Below are positions 1-10,364 of a stretch of 64,000 nt of DNA, piece after piece (the first letter of the stretch is position 1; every line of letters starts with the position of its first letter). The stretch covers positions 3,840,563 to 3,904,562 of the forward strand of contig OX291540.1 in NCBI GenBank assembly GCA_946406115.1, written 5' to 3'. The translations under genes and the position numbers were made by a program. The DNA comes from Apoda limacodes. Lineage: Eukaryota; Arthropoda; Insecta; Lepidoptera; Limacodidae. Below the pieces are notes generated by a model. That model searched no databases. It was not told where the DNA came from and was given only the letters and a program-made list of their open reading frames with translations.

Positions 1-540
1 GAGGCGAAACGCGTTTCATTTTCAACTGCGTATAGATGGTTTAGATACGCAAAATTTAATACCAAAAACTATGTTGTAATACCCTTATTCTGAGCTACAT
101 TTTTACAGCTTACAAACGCGTTTTGTTTTAACAACAATAGCGTCACTATAATTATTGGCTGCGCTTGGAGGGAACGGTAATTTTGTGCTTAAATTAAGTT
201 TTGCTATTAAGAGCAAAAAGCTACTTTCTGTTATGTTATACTAACGTTGTGTATTATAATGTACTAAAAGTCATTACACAATTTCATATATATTACTATT
301 AGATATATTTGTTATATACTTCCTTCGTAAATAATTTCATATTGACATCTTAAGACTTATTTTTTTTTTTGTATGGGATTTAAATGTGTTGTAGTCACAT
401 TTTTTGAGTTTTTACTTCAACTTAGAGTCAATGCACTAGATAACAAGCTATTCTAATTATTTAACAAACTTTCCTTACAATAAAATGCAATACATAGGTA
501 CTTTAAAAATTTGTACAAGTGTTGAATCAATCTGAACAGT

Positions 541-1222
541 TGCAGCCATTACTGATTCACCAGGCTTTTTGGAGCGAGAATCTGAAGGAGCCTCAGCCTA
601 TATAGCGCCCAACGCTCAAGGGCTCCCCGCGGGAAGAGCCTTGGCTTGGGTTGTCGCTCTCGGGGGCGTCCTTTTCACCGGCGAGAATCTCGAAACCGAA
701 GGTGAGTCAACGCCAGGAGGGGAGTTCCCCGATACGCAGATGCGGTTGCGATTGAGTGGGGGTGAGAAGCGCCCCGGCACTCTTTGATACCTCGTGTATC
801 CTTGCGGGCACCGATGAACCCGGGGACGTCGTCGTCATGTTTGGGGGGAGGCCCTATTTGGGGAAGTCGTAGAGACTAATCGCTATCCGGACAGCGAGAT
901 CGTCATCTGGGGCCGTTAGCATGTGCCGAGGTCGCCTTACGATAGTTTTACGACCGTGCCGATGTCGGTCGGGGGGATGATACGTTGTGGATTGTGATTT
1001 TGTGTACGCTTTGGTCTTGTTTTGCCAAGGAATGGCAAGACCGAAAAATTAGAGGAGGGCGACCTACGGTAATGAGAACGGCAGAGCTTTTGTTGGGATT
1101 CACTTTGATTCTCTATAGCCGAAACCATTCGCCTAGGGCAGTGATAGCGGGTTGGAGTCTCTTAGTGATTCGACTCCCTTGCCTATCGGTGGTATGCGGT
1201 ATCGTCCGCGAAGAGGGCTTAT
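541..1222 (-). mobile_element. GC-rich retroposon remnant, unassigned family
   Basis: The first ~175 bases (541-716) match 24021-24199 closely and in the same orientation. They share 'gcagccattactg' and a 'tatagcrcccamygct...aagggctc' block. The 24 kb copy begins with a T-run on this strand, so the retroposon's 3' poly(A) end lies on the left and it is transcribed from the minus strand. From 717 to 1222 the sequence stays markedly GC-rich against an AT-rich background and stops where the solo LTR begins. I take this as the 5'-ward part of the same element, but no copy confirms it. Short ORFs exist on both strands and resemble no protein I know. It could be the 3' UTR of an R1-like or other LINE. 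Confidence 0.5.
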
Positions 1223-2104
1223 TGGTTGCTGGAGCATTCTATATCCGCTCGCATTACTAAACAGGTCATATTGTACAAAGAATACAATCCATTCGTAAAT
1301 AAGGTTTGATACTCGCGTAGGTACAACAATTAAGAAAAATAAAATGTTTGAATTAAGAGTAAAACTGAAACAAGCAAAGATGCGTGGCATGCATTTTTGT
1401 TCAATTGTTAGACGCCTGCTTTAGATGCTAGATCCGAGATGGATGGTTTTGTTTTGTATTATGGGCAAATAAAGTAAATTTCAAGAAAAGCATCAACGTT
1501 TTGTATAAATGTAATATGGTGCGATACCCTCTTGTCTCGCAGCCACATCAACAGTATGGATTGAGGCAAGATCACCATCTTGCCGCTCTCACCAAGGAGC
1601 ATTAGCATGCCCCGCGAGGTTTTAGGAGAAGTGTAAAGAGCTCACCTGAAACCGTCCCGTAGCCCCACAATGGGACCAGTACGTATGCTGACTAGCGTTG
1701 AGGCTGACGCTGAGTTTCAGGAACTCCATTCAGTGTAGACCGCGGAGTCAAGGCTCAGTATATGGCCGTTCAATCGAATAGTTGCTATATTATTATAGGC
1801 ATCCTTATATTTTTAGCATGTAATTTGTATGTATGCTCACAGAAGAGCAAGGTGATGCCTATTACAATGATGACCATGAAAGGACCAAGCACTCCACCCA
1901 AGAATAGAGTTAAGTGGGAACATGTAAATTAATTAGATTTAAATAATTGAATTTATCCTTTATAGCCGCTCTAGAATAGAGAAAAAAAGAATAAACATAT
2001 AAAATTGACTGTCGTTGTATCTTTCATATAATCTGGTAAGATGGGGAACTATATATTCCTCAAGCATCTAAGTAAGTAAACCCCCCAAACAGAAGCTGGT
2101 TGCA
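1223..2104 (+). mobile_element. Solo LTR of a Ty3-like retrotransposon
   Basis: This ~880-bp block aligns along its whole length with the reverse complement of 46092-46969, the 5' LTR of the gag/protease-bearing element at 45.0-47.0 kb. Shared landmarks are 'ggtttgatactcgcgtaggt', 'gcatgccccgcgaggtttta' and 'tgggaccagtacgtatgctg'. The two copies begin near 'ctggagca' and end near 'ggttg(c/t)a', and differ by scattered substitutions and small indels. No gag or leader sequence follows it, so it is a solo LTR left by LTR-LTR recombination rather than a truncated element. I found no convincing 4-6 bp target duplication, so the exact ends are approximate. Confidence 0.75.
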
Positions 2105-2112
2105 GTACCTAT

Positions 2113-2570
2113 CAAAGTCAAAGTCAAAGTCAAAATGCTTTATTCAAATAAGGATTTTACAATCACTTTTGAATCGTCAAATTTAGGGATGTCGTTTGTG
2201 TACAGAAGGTACAAGATAGGGGCGAGCACGGACCCTTGCGGGACTCCAGCTTCTATGGGACGGGGGAAGAGAGAGTGCCTTCAACTTTGTAGCGAAAGCT
2301 ACGGTTCGACAAGAAGTCTCGTATGATGAGCACGAGACGGTCTGGCAACTGCAAGTTGTACAGTTTATAAATTAAACCGTTGTGCCAGACTTTGTCGAAG
2401 GCTTTCGCTGCATCGAAGAAGACAGCGCCTGTGTGGTGGGGCTTACCTAAAACTGGTTGGAAGCCAGTGAGAATATGTTCCGTGATGCCGAGGACTTGGT
2501 GGACGCACGAGTGTTTGCCGCGGAAGTCGAACTGCTCGTCGATTAAGATGCTTCTAGAGACTATAGCGTA
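2113..2570 (-). pseudogene. Jockey-like LINE reverse-transcriptase fragment plus 3' tail
   Basis: On the minus strand a reverse-transcriptase segment reads through 'FDAAKAFDKVWHNGLIYKL' and '[19 protein letters not shown]', the catalytic palm segment carrying the first Asp. After a 1-base frameshift near 2255 it continues with the '[20 protein letters not shown]' block. Directly after this motif the sequence jumps to a 3' tail, 'gattcaaaagtgattgtaaa', ending in TTTGAC repeats (2113-2134 on the plus strand, as tcaaag). The YADD box, thumb and C-terminus are missing, so this copy has an internal deletion between the RT palm and the 3' UTR, as well as being 5' truncated. Non-functional remnant of an endonuclease-type non-LTR retrotransposon. 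Confidence 0.85.
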
Positions 2571-3616
2571 GCAGAAATATATTATCTTTATATAAGTTTT
2601 ATATCTAGACAACAAAATTAATGCAAAACTTAATATTTATCAATTAAATAATTTTAATTGTAAAAAAATAATAACAGCTTGGTTATATACTTAGTTTAAA
2701 TTATAATGATATCGAGAATTTACTTATCTATTTCTATATTGCTCGTTTAAAGGTATTAGATGTGAAGAATGAATAGAATTATTCAGAATACTAGAAAGAA
2801 ATATTATATAAAATTCTGATATATCTATGTTCCCTACGTTCAAATCTGAAAAATACATGGTTCTTAAATTTGAGCTGGTTATAATACCGAAAAATGTATA
2901 CTTCATCGTTCCGGCTTAAGAAATAATTGTAGCAAGCTGTAAAAAGTCACAGGAATATCACTTCATTAGTTTAAAAATATACAAGTAGAGTAACTGGAAA
3001 TATTCTAATATTAATTATGTTGACGTTTCCATATTTCAGTATTTTCAAATTATTAAAATACCATTTAGTAAATACCATTGTTATTCAAGATAATTTATTG
3101 ATATAAAATTGTTTTGTTTTATTTCGTATAGAAATTAATTGTTATGATTATTAATGTAAAAGTGCAAAATATAAAATAAGCTTCAATAAAAAATTATGCT
3201 AAACATTTAAAAATATGTTAAATCCTAATATTTAGTATTATTTTATGTAGGTTTTGTCATCACTTCTTTATTTGTTAAACTTCTACATACTTGTATCAGA
3301 TGCGGTACAATTATTATAAGCCAACTTAGTTTCATACTGGTTGAATTACAGCAAGATCACAAAAACCTTTATGTATAGAAGTAAAATTGAGAGAAAGAAT
3401 ATCTAAATTGTTTTTGAACTCAAATCACTCAATTATTTATTCTTGGAAATTATATATTATGGACGCAGCTTCTACTCAGACAGAACATTATTTTCGGGGT
3501 CTATGTGTTTTATAACAGTCGCCAAGGTCTTAACTCCTAACTTAATTATTTTTATATATAACAAAATTATTTATATGCCTGCACCCAATGTAATGACAGA
3601 GAGGAGATTTTTTTTA
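2571..3616. other. AT-rich stretch without recognised genes
   Basis: Very AT-rich sequence. No coding region longer than about 60 codons looks real on either strand, and I recognise no repeat family here. Confidence 0.5.
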
Positions 3617-3830
3617 TAGTTACTACTAGGGGGCAAACCAGCTTATAGTCTACCTGATGTTGATCCCGTCACCGTAGCCAGTTAAAACTTGCAACACCAA
3701 CGCCACTGCGAGTTGCAGACACTTTAAGAATCTAATTACTCCTTTCTTGAAGAACCTCATATTTTAGTCCCTAGAGAAAACCTTGGGACCTCATTCGACA
3801 ACTTAAGCGACCGCGGTTAGATGTTCCTCT
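3617..3830 (-). mobile_element. Old LINE 3' end (Jockey/CR1-like tail family)
   Basis: A diverged minus-strand copy of the LINE 3' end best seen at 25155-25345. It keeps 'tctaattactcctttcttga', 'agagaaaaccttggga' and 'gggggcaaacc'. It has more mismatches than the other copies, so it is probably the oldest in the window. Confidence 0.7.
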
Positions 3831-4081
3831 GAATCAGAACATTGTTAAACTTAATTGTAATTCATATTTTCTTTTCAAAATTGAAGAAATCTGTTATAAA
3901 TATAATCAAGGTATTAAAAAATTAAAGAGATACCAAGAATTTAATATTAAATTAGATAATAATAAATTAGAGCGTTACTACTGAGCCGCGTTGAAATTTA
4001 ATAGTAAAACCTCATTTTAGCACTAACTACCCGTTCCGTCTAAGCGCATCTAATAATTACAGCGGCACTATTAATGTCCAA

Positions 4082-4270
4082 ACGAAACGCGTTTCGCGTC
4101 ATTTTGTTATAGTTCCATGTGTGTATATGTTTGAGTATTTTATTTTGATATTTTGTAAATAATAACAAAGATATATAGTTCATAATGCAAAAATTAACTT
4201 TTTTTAAATAAAAACAACGTTATAACTATTTTTCTCAAAGGATGCACTTTCTCATTTGACAGCTGTCAAA
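4082..4270. repeat. Two perfect palindromes in a possible MITE
   Basis: 'cgaaacgcgtttcg' near 4084 is a perfect palindrome, echoed at the window start (5-17, 'cgaaacgcgtttc'). 'tttgacagctgtcaaa' at 4255-4270 is a 16-base perfect palindrome. Short 'gaaacgc' copies recur at 4338 and 4381. They may belong to a small foldback element, but I cannot define its ends. Confidence 0.3.
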
Positions 4271-5339
4271 AAGTAGCGCAAAATACCCACCTCCCGACAT
4301 GGGTTTTTGGTAGCAACATTTCGTAACAAAACCGCTCAGACGAAACGCTAAGTCAACATTAGATTTAGCTGCCGAAAGCATGAAACGCAAAATATTTCTG
4401 CTAAAAAATAGCCAGATGGAACATCCTATAGATAGTTATAAAAATAAATATCCTAAAATAAATTTAATTAATAAACCATCTACGGTTTCTAACTTTATTA
4501 TAATGACTGAACACGTAGTATTATATTCTCTTTGGACTGAACCATAGAGTAGTTCCTCATGTATACGACATGATTTTTTAGCTTTTCGGTTGCCTTTTCT
4601 TTCGTGCTGTCTCTTACTGTTTAGTTGAAACATCTATTTGCTATCCTGTTGTCGGTGTGACGCGTTTGCCAAGTTTGTTTTTGCGAGTAATTGCAAGCTA
4701 AAAAAACGTCCATAATGAGACGTACATACAACAAGCTTAAATATTGGAATATATGAGCATCTTGAAGACGAATTTGACATTGAATCAATAGAGAGCAAAT
4801 GGAAAGAAATCCATTGTGGCTTTCGAAGATTGCCATGAACTTTAATGGAATAAATGTATTTTAGTACAATTACATATAGGATATAACAAGCATATATATT
4901 TAGTAAAAATATACCAATAAATATCATTACAATGTGTATCTATTTTTTATTCTCCAATACAATCTAAATTTAAATTATCCGCTCTTGCATTTCACGCCCT
5001 GTTTGACGTCACTTCGTGGGGTTCCCGTGTTGTCTTACCGCACCCAACAATACATTTGTCAGAAAGTTGTAAGTGTCACGTGATTGTGTTTGAATTAGAA
5101 TTTTAACTCAAAGAATTATGGTATAGAATACAATGAATCTACTTTTAATACACAACTTGTAAGGTAGGTGGCGTACGAGTACTTTGCTTTGTGGTAACCA
5201 ATCACATTCTAGGTATTTTGACGCAATTTGCAAATGGCCGTAGGAAGTCTAAGCCCCAGTGGTGTATGAAAAGCTACTTGTATACTTGATTAATAAAATT
5301 TGTGATATTAAGCCTAATTTCGGTGTGGTGTAGTTTTAA

Positions 5340-5444
5340 AGATACATAATGTGCCAAAAAGTGAGAATCCAATCTTAATGGTGGTTTAAGAAGCTCTCGC
5401 CAACCGTTGGGAGGGACGATTAAAAGCGAAATCGCAAAAAACAG
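5340..5444 (+). other. Candidate non-coding first exon of the Gbeta gene
   Basis: The stretch ends in 'aaacag|gtaagt', a perfect donor consensus, in a locally less AT-rich region followed by a long AT-rich intron-like tract. No start codon leads into a usable ORF. Gbeta genes of insects commonly have remote 5' untranslated exons, and the first coding exon at 29571 has a good 3' splice acceptor immediately upstream, so an upstream exon is required somewhere. That this is the one is a guess; its 5' end is unknown. Confidence 0.25.
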
Positions 5445-7359
5445 GTAAGTAATTTATTTCTATATTAGCTTGAAATTTTATGTCATGCCGTAATGGCAGT
5501 AATTTTCTTATTTCGATTGTAACATCGTTTGCAATTTTGTGGTTATCTTAGGCCACGAATGTCGGCATAGGTAAATCGATTTCAGCTTGTTATCGCCGGT
5601 GCTAGGACGATACACCCAACTTTGCATATTTTGAGAATAAAGGATTGCTCATATTGTAAGTGTAAAGTCGCATTTATTGCCTTTATTTAGGTTTGTATTG
5701 TTGCAATCCAATACTTTGTGTACGCGATAAATGATTGATTAATTGTGTATGAGAATGTACGGAGTTATGTGTGCTTTCCGTAACGTAGCTCACGCCCTGT
5801 TATAAATTATTGTTTTCCTTTCTATTGTTCGTCTGGAATTTTTTAGATGTTTACAAGGGCGTCGCCAGTTTCTGAGCTAAGATGCCTGTATAACAATTCA
5901 TAAAGAACGGTTGTTGATCTCTTTTTTGTGAGGGATGAGGGTAGTCATATTTGCTTTAGTTAAATATGGTAATTATTATCTTTCTTATCAGTGCTTTGGC
6001 TGCTAATATTTTCATTAGAATTTTGATTTTAAGAAAGAATTCAAAATATTTTTGGGAAGCATGCCCTACAGTTTTTTTACTTCAAAGATAACTTTGACCT
6101 TGGTTTTTTTTCCTTTTTGGGCTCAAATTTCCTTTTTTTTGAAATGTTATAGTTTTTAAGAATCAGGTAGCTGTGATGACAATTCTGCACATGACATGCT
6201 GCAATTAGCAGCACATTGGCAAACTTACATGGTAGGTTCTGTAGAGAAGTAGATACAAAATTATTCTTTATGTACGTATATATAAATTTTCGTATATGCA
6301 GAATGTGTTTCTATACAATATCTTAGAAAGTATGACTATAGTGCTTAAACTTAATTTAATATATTAAAATATATATACTTAATTAAATATATAAATATAT
6401 TATATTAATATTAGGTGTGCATTCCAAATCGCAATGAGGAAGTTAAGCAGGGGTAAAGTAATTTTCCTACTGTTTTTTATTTTGATAATTATCTGGTAGG
6501 TTTTGGAACATAGCCTAGGACAATATATTATTGCTTTACCACAGCTATCTACGATCTCTGGTGGATGTTAAAATTCTTTGTACTTGATCATTAATTCTCT
6601 AAAACTTATATAAATTTAGTGCAAATTTCATTCAATTTATTTTTAGAACACTTTTTTAAACTTATTGTGGTAATTCAAAAATCTTGATCTTTAATGAGTA
6701 CAAAAAGATTACATTAAAAACAAATATTATCAGTTATCATAATTAGAATCTCCAGAACACCATATAAATTATATACATAAACAACTGGTATTAGTCAACC
6801 AGTGTTGTTAATGCTAGGGCAATAAACCATTTTCTGCAGATTTTGGATCAAAAAATAACAAGAGACACAGCTGCAAACTCAGGGCCCTAGAAAAATTTTA
6901 TGAATTTTTAACAGCAAATTTAACAAAATTCCTGGTTACATAGTATTGTTATGTACACCTGGGATTCTATCCAAACACATTTATTTTTCTGCTTTTAATT
7001 TTTTTCCTTTGTCAGGGTCAAAATCTTTAAAGGTATTTGATTTTAAATTTTAACTTAACGAAGGAAAACTGCTGAAAACTTACTAAACTGAAAAAATTAC
7101 GATATTAGGGCCACCCTTCACACAACAATCCAATAAATATCAAAATAAAAGCAATAAATATTAGGGTGCAATATTTTTTTAAAGTCTCACAAAAGAAAGT
7201 ATATTGTCCCAAAACCTTATAGATTGCCTTCATAGTCGGTCCAATTGTAATATAAGAATGTTTTATATTGGGTCAATGGAAATTTTCTGTGAGGGCTTAA
7301 CTTTGCTCAGGTTTTTATTTTTTAGGCATTTTTTTTTAAAACTTTGGTGGAAATTACAC
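5445..7359. other. AT-rich non-coding stretch (possible 5' intron)
   Basis: No gene seen. It includes an extreme AT tract at 6340-6412 made of ta/at/aat units. Confidence 0.45.
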
Positions 7360-7670
7360 TACACAATTGGACTAGGTCTGTCTGATGGTAAGTGGTCACT
7401 GCAACCTATGGACGCTTGCAACACCTGGGGCATCACTCTCCCATTGCCGAAAATAAAATTTCTTCTTTCTTCAGAAAACCCATACTGTAGTCCTTAGAAA
7501 AAAGCTTGGCAGGAAGTTCATTCCACAACCCAAGCATTCTCGGGAGGAAGTTTCTCCAAAACTGCACTGTATGTGACCATTTAGGTTCTAAGGTTTGAGG
7601 ATGAATTCCCTGCAGAGGTGAGGAGTGTAATGGTTGAAAGTAGCAATGGGCATCAATTTTAACAATATAG
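7360..7670 (-). mobile_element. LINE C-terminus and 3' tail, interrupted by a DNA transposon
   Basis: The minus-strand copy keeps the LINE's last coding block ('NFLPRMLGLWNELPAKLFSK', 'DYSMGFLKKEE') and its 3' UTR ('cctatggacgcttgcaacac', 'tctgatggtaagtggtcac'). Homology to the fuller copy at 25030-25310 runs right up to 7670, where the inverted-repeat end of the next element begins. This suggests the element at 7673 landed inside the LINE. Confidence 0.8.
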
Positions 7671-7924
7671 TACAGTAGAATCCTAATGATCCAGATCAAA
7701 TAAAACCAGTGGTATTCTGTATTTAATTGAAAATCCAGATAATCAATTTTAAAGCCAAATCAAATAATATCACTAGTTTACATGGTTTTTGTCCTTGAAA
7801 TGAAAAGTGTTTTTTCATATCATTTGAGATGCACTGAGTTAAAAAAAAATATGAAAAAAATCCAACACGTCACATTTCCAAAATTCACTTAGAATTTGAT
7901 CTTCTTCGGATTCCATGTTAGTCA

Positions 7925-8335
7925 TCAATGTTGTGCTGGAACAACCGGGAGGTTCTGGAAGTTGTTGCTTGTCTGAGCTGTAGATTGGTTTAGTAACTGA
8001 ATTTTATCTTTGTTCTTCTGATTAAAACCAAATGTCTTAGTGAGACAGAAGTAACAGTCATTTTCGTGGTTAGATGGTTCCCTCCATATAATTGGCATAT
8101 TAAAATTCAAAACCTTTTTGTACCTGCAGCCCAGGAGCTTAGCGTTTTTCTACATCTAACACAAAAAACCTGAGGAGCCAATTTTTTGTCCTGGTGAGAG
8201 ACCAAAATTTTGAAATAACGAAAATATGCTTCTTTTTAGAGATTTCGTTATGGGATATCCTTTCTTAGATATAATAAGTTCACTACAAACGTAACAAAAA
8301 TGGTCAGGATGTACTTTACATAACCTTTTTGACAT
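7925..8335 (-). pseudogene. Cys-rich insect repeat protein, broken
   Basis: On the minus strand the reading starts 'MSKRLCKVHPDHFCYVC'. Two frameshifts follow, passing through 'VRCRKTLSSWAAGTKR' in another frame, and it ends in 'MPIIWREPSNHENDCYFC'. The CxxC pairs (CYVC, then a C..C in VRCR, then CYFC) with the NH..DCYFC block resemble an uncharacterised multi-copy Cys/His-rich protein family I recall from insect proteomes; I know no function for it and infer only zinc binding. The final 60 codons are intact, and the middle carries a stop and shifted frames, so it is not functional. It sits inside the TA-flanked element, so it may be transposon cargo. Confidence 0.6.
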
Positions 8336-8499
8336 GTTAAAAACAAATATTTATTTAACTGAACACTACAATGCAGCAAAATTTTAGGATGAATTCAGAA
8401 TTTAGTTATTGTCACTAAATAAAACGATATGAAATTCACTGGAAGGACATGAAATTTGTAAACTAGTGTATGTGTATGCATTTAAATTTTAATTATTTT

Positions 8500-9960
8500 T
8501 TATTATCACAGTCTTTAAACCTCTTGACCAGTCTATTTTTAAATACGTTTACTGAATTGACTGAACTACTAACTGGCAATCTGTTTCAAGTCTCCACAAC
8601 ACAATTACTCAAGTAATGGTGCACAAGATTGGTTTCGGATCTGAAGCGTGTAATAGGAAGATGGTGTTGTGTCCACTAGAATTTTCATGTTTGAACACAA
8701 ACATGTCTTCACTCTTATACACTGGTGTCACAATTGCATGCTTCCAATCCTGAGGCAACCTAGCTGTTTCAAAAGATACTTTCATGAGTTTACATAGTAC
8801 AGGTACAAGTTTTGTAGGGAAATTTTTCAAAATACAACTAGGAATGTTATCAGGGCCTGAGGCTGACCCACTGTCAAGTACTTTTTCAATATTTTTATCG
8901 GTAAATATAATATTAGAGAGTTCTCCAAATACGCCAGAGTTCCAGTTGTTGGATAGACTGTGAGATCTGGTTCCTGGGAATATGCTTTTTAAAAATCTAA
9001 TAAAAATTAATCAGCTATATCAACGGGTTTGGTACAGATTACCTTAGGTATCATTAATCGCTGGTGGGATGCCAACTTTCGTTGTAGTTGCTCTTCTTAT
9101 GAGTGAATAAAACCCTTTTTTGCCTTTAATGAAAATATAGGCCTTTCCATTGAACTTTGCCTGCTTCCTTTCTGCATTCAGCCTCACATCTATTGTAAGT
9201 CATTCTATACTTCTGATAGTAATCTTTGCTGCTGGTAAACAAACACCAGTATTGATGTTTTAATCTTGTCAGAATGTTGGCTAAGTATATATCTAGATAA
9301 CACTTTACAATCACTTACTTCATTTCCAAATGTTTCAGTTATAGGCGACATAAACATTAATATTGCAAATGGCAACACGGACAAAAACTCTAGAGGAATT
9401 GAAAACTCTTTCTTAAATATGCTAGCATCATATGGCTTGCTACCAGCCCACGTGATATGGACAAGAAATGACAGCTGTTTAGACCATGTTATGCTAAAAA
9501 CAAAAAATAATTCAAATCCTACATTACTGATCACGAACCTGTTTTCTTCTGTTGTGAGCTAAAAGAACAAATAGGAAAAGCAAAACATATAAATAGATTC
9601 AAAGAATTAGATACCCGTGTTTCTGAATTAAAAAATGTTGATTATTCAGTTAATATTAGATTGTATTGGAAGTATACAATCCATAATTTACTCTTTCTTC
9701 TATCAAATGCAAAATGGCATCATGAATCCAGGGTTTGTTAGCTTCCTTTTTTTTGATCTTTTGGAGAGGAACATGTTTGTTAATATTTTTATGTAGGATA
9801 CCCTTTACAGTCTCCCAAGACTGAATATCAGATAGGGAATCCAGCTCCACAAAATTTGATGTAAGATCTCTGTTAAATATGTCATAATTTATGTGTTCAT
9901 AGAAGTGTTTGTATTTTGTATATTGGATATAATAATCTTAAAAAAAATTGTGCTATAACG
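8500..9960 (-). pseudogene. Rearranged CR1-like LINE copy
   Basis: Minus-strand protein pieces appear in LINE order from right to left. The endonuclease-RT linker is at 9910-9656 ('ELDSLSDIQSWETVKGILHK', 'NKPWIHDAILHLIEERVN') and continues at 9235-9130 ('YYQKYRMTYNRCEAECRKEA'). The RT N-terminus is at 8930-8690 ('SGSASGPDNIPSCIL', 'WKHAIVTPVYKSED'). A C-terminal end follows at 8600-8510 ('NCVVET*NRLPVSS', where a Trp codon has become a stop, then 'VNVFKNRL'). The catalytic RT core is deleted at about 8690. An endonuclease-domain piece lies within the linker in the opposite orientation (separate entry). Dead copy. Confidence 0.8.
9236..9655 (+). pseudogene. Inverted LINE endonuclease-domain segment
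   Basis: This plus-strand ORF carries 'VSVIGDININIANGNTD', 'LASYGLLPAHVIWTRNDSCL' and 'DHVMLKTKN'. These correspond to the GD.N (phosphate/metal) and D..H-type C-terminal motifs of the APE-like endonuclease of non-LTR retrotransposons. The reading continues past 9562 in another frame to about 9655. It belongs upstream of the linker, but lies inverted inside it: the linker frame breaks at 9656 and resumes at 9235. The same family is likely on both sides, so this is an inversion/transposition within one LINE or an independent insertion. Confidence 0.7.
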
Positions 9961-10364
9961 ATTATAAATTACATACTCCTGATGTATTAAAAAAATTTAA
10001 TATTGAATCAGAATTCTTTTTAATGTCTGATATTGTAGATTCCTACACCATATATTTGTGACAACTTACTGCCATATACACCATTTATTATAAGGTGCGT
10101 TTATCCAGCCAAGTTAAAAAGACATAAATTCTGTATGGCACACTTCAAATCTTGGCTTATTCACTTTAGTTGGATTATTGACATTAAGCACATAATGTAC
10201 ATTATGTGTGTGAATGAAACGACACTATACTCTCAATTATCTTCACTTTGTCTTTAAGAGACAACTACTCTTTTTTGCTTGTACATTTTAGATTTCCAAT
10301 GCAAAACGTAATGTAAAATAAAAGACCTATCAGTTAAATGCTACCAAAGAAAACGAAACAATAA

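Noticed and set aside
569..787. 72-codon plus-strand ORF in the GC-rich block
   Set aside because: The block is a retroposon whose transcription sense is minus, and the matching stretch at 24.0 kb does not keep this frame.
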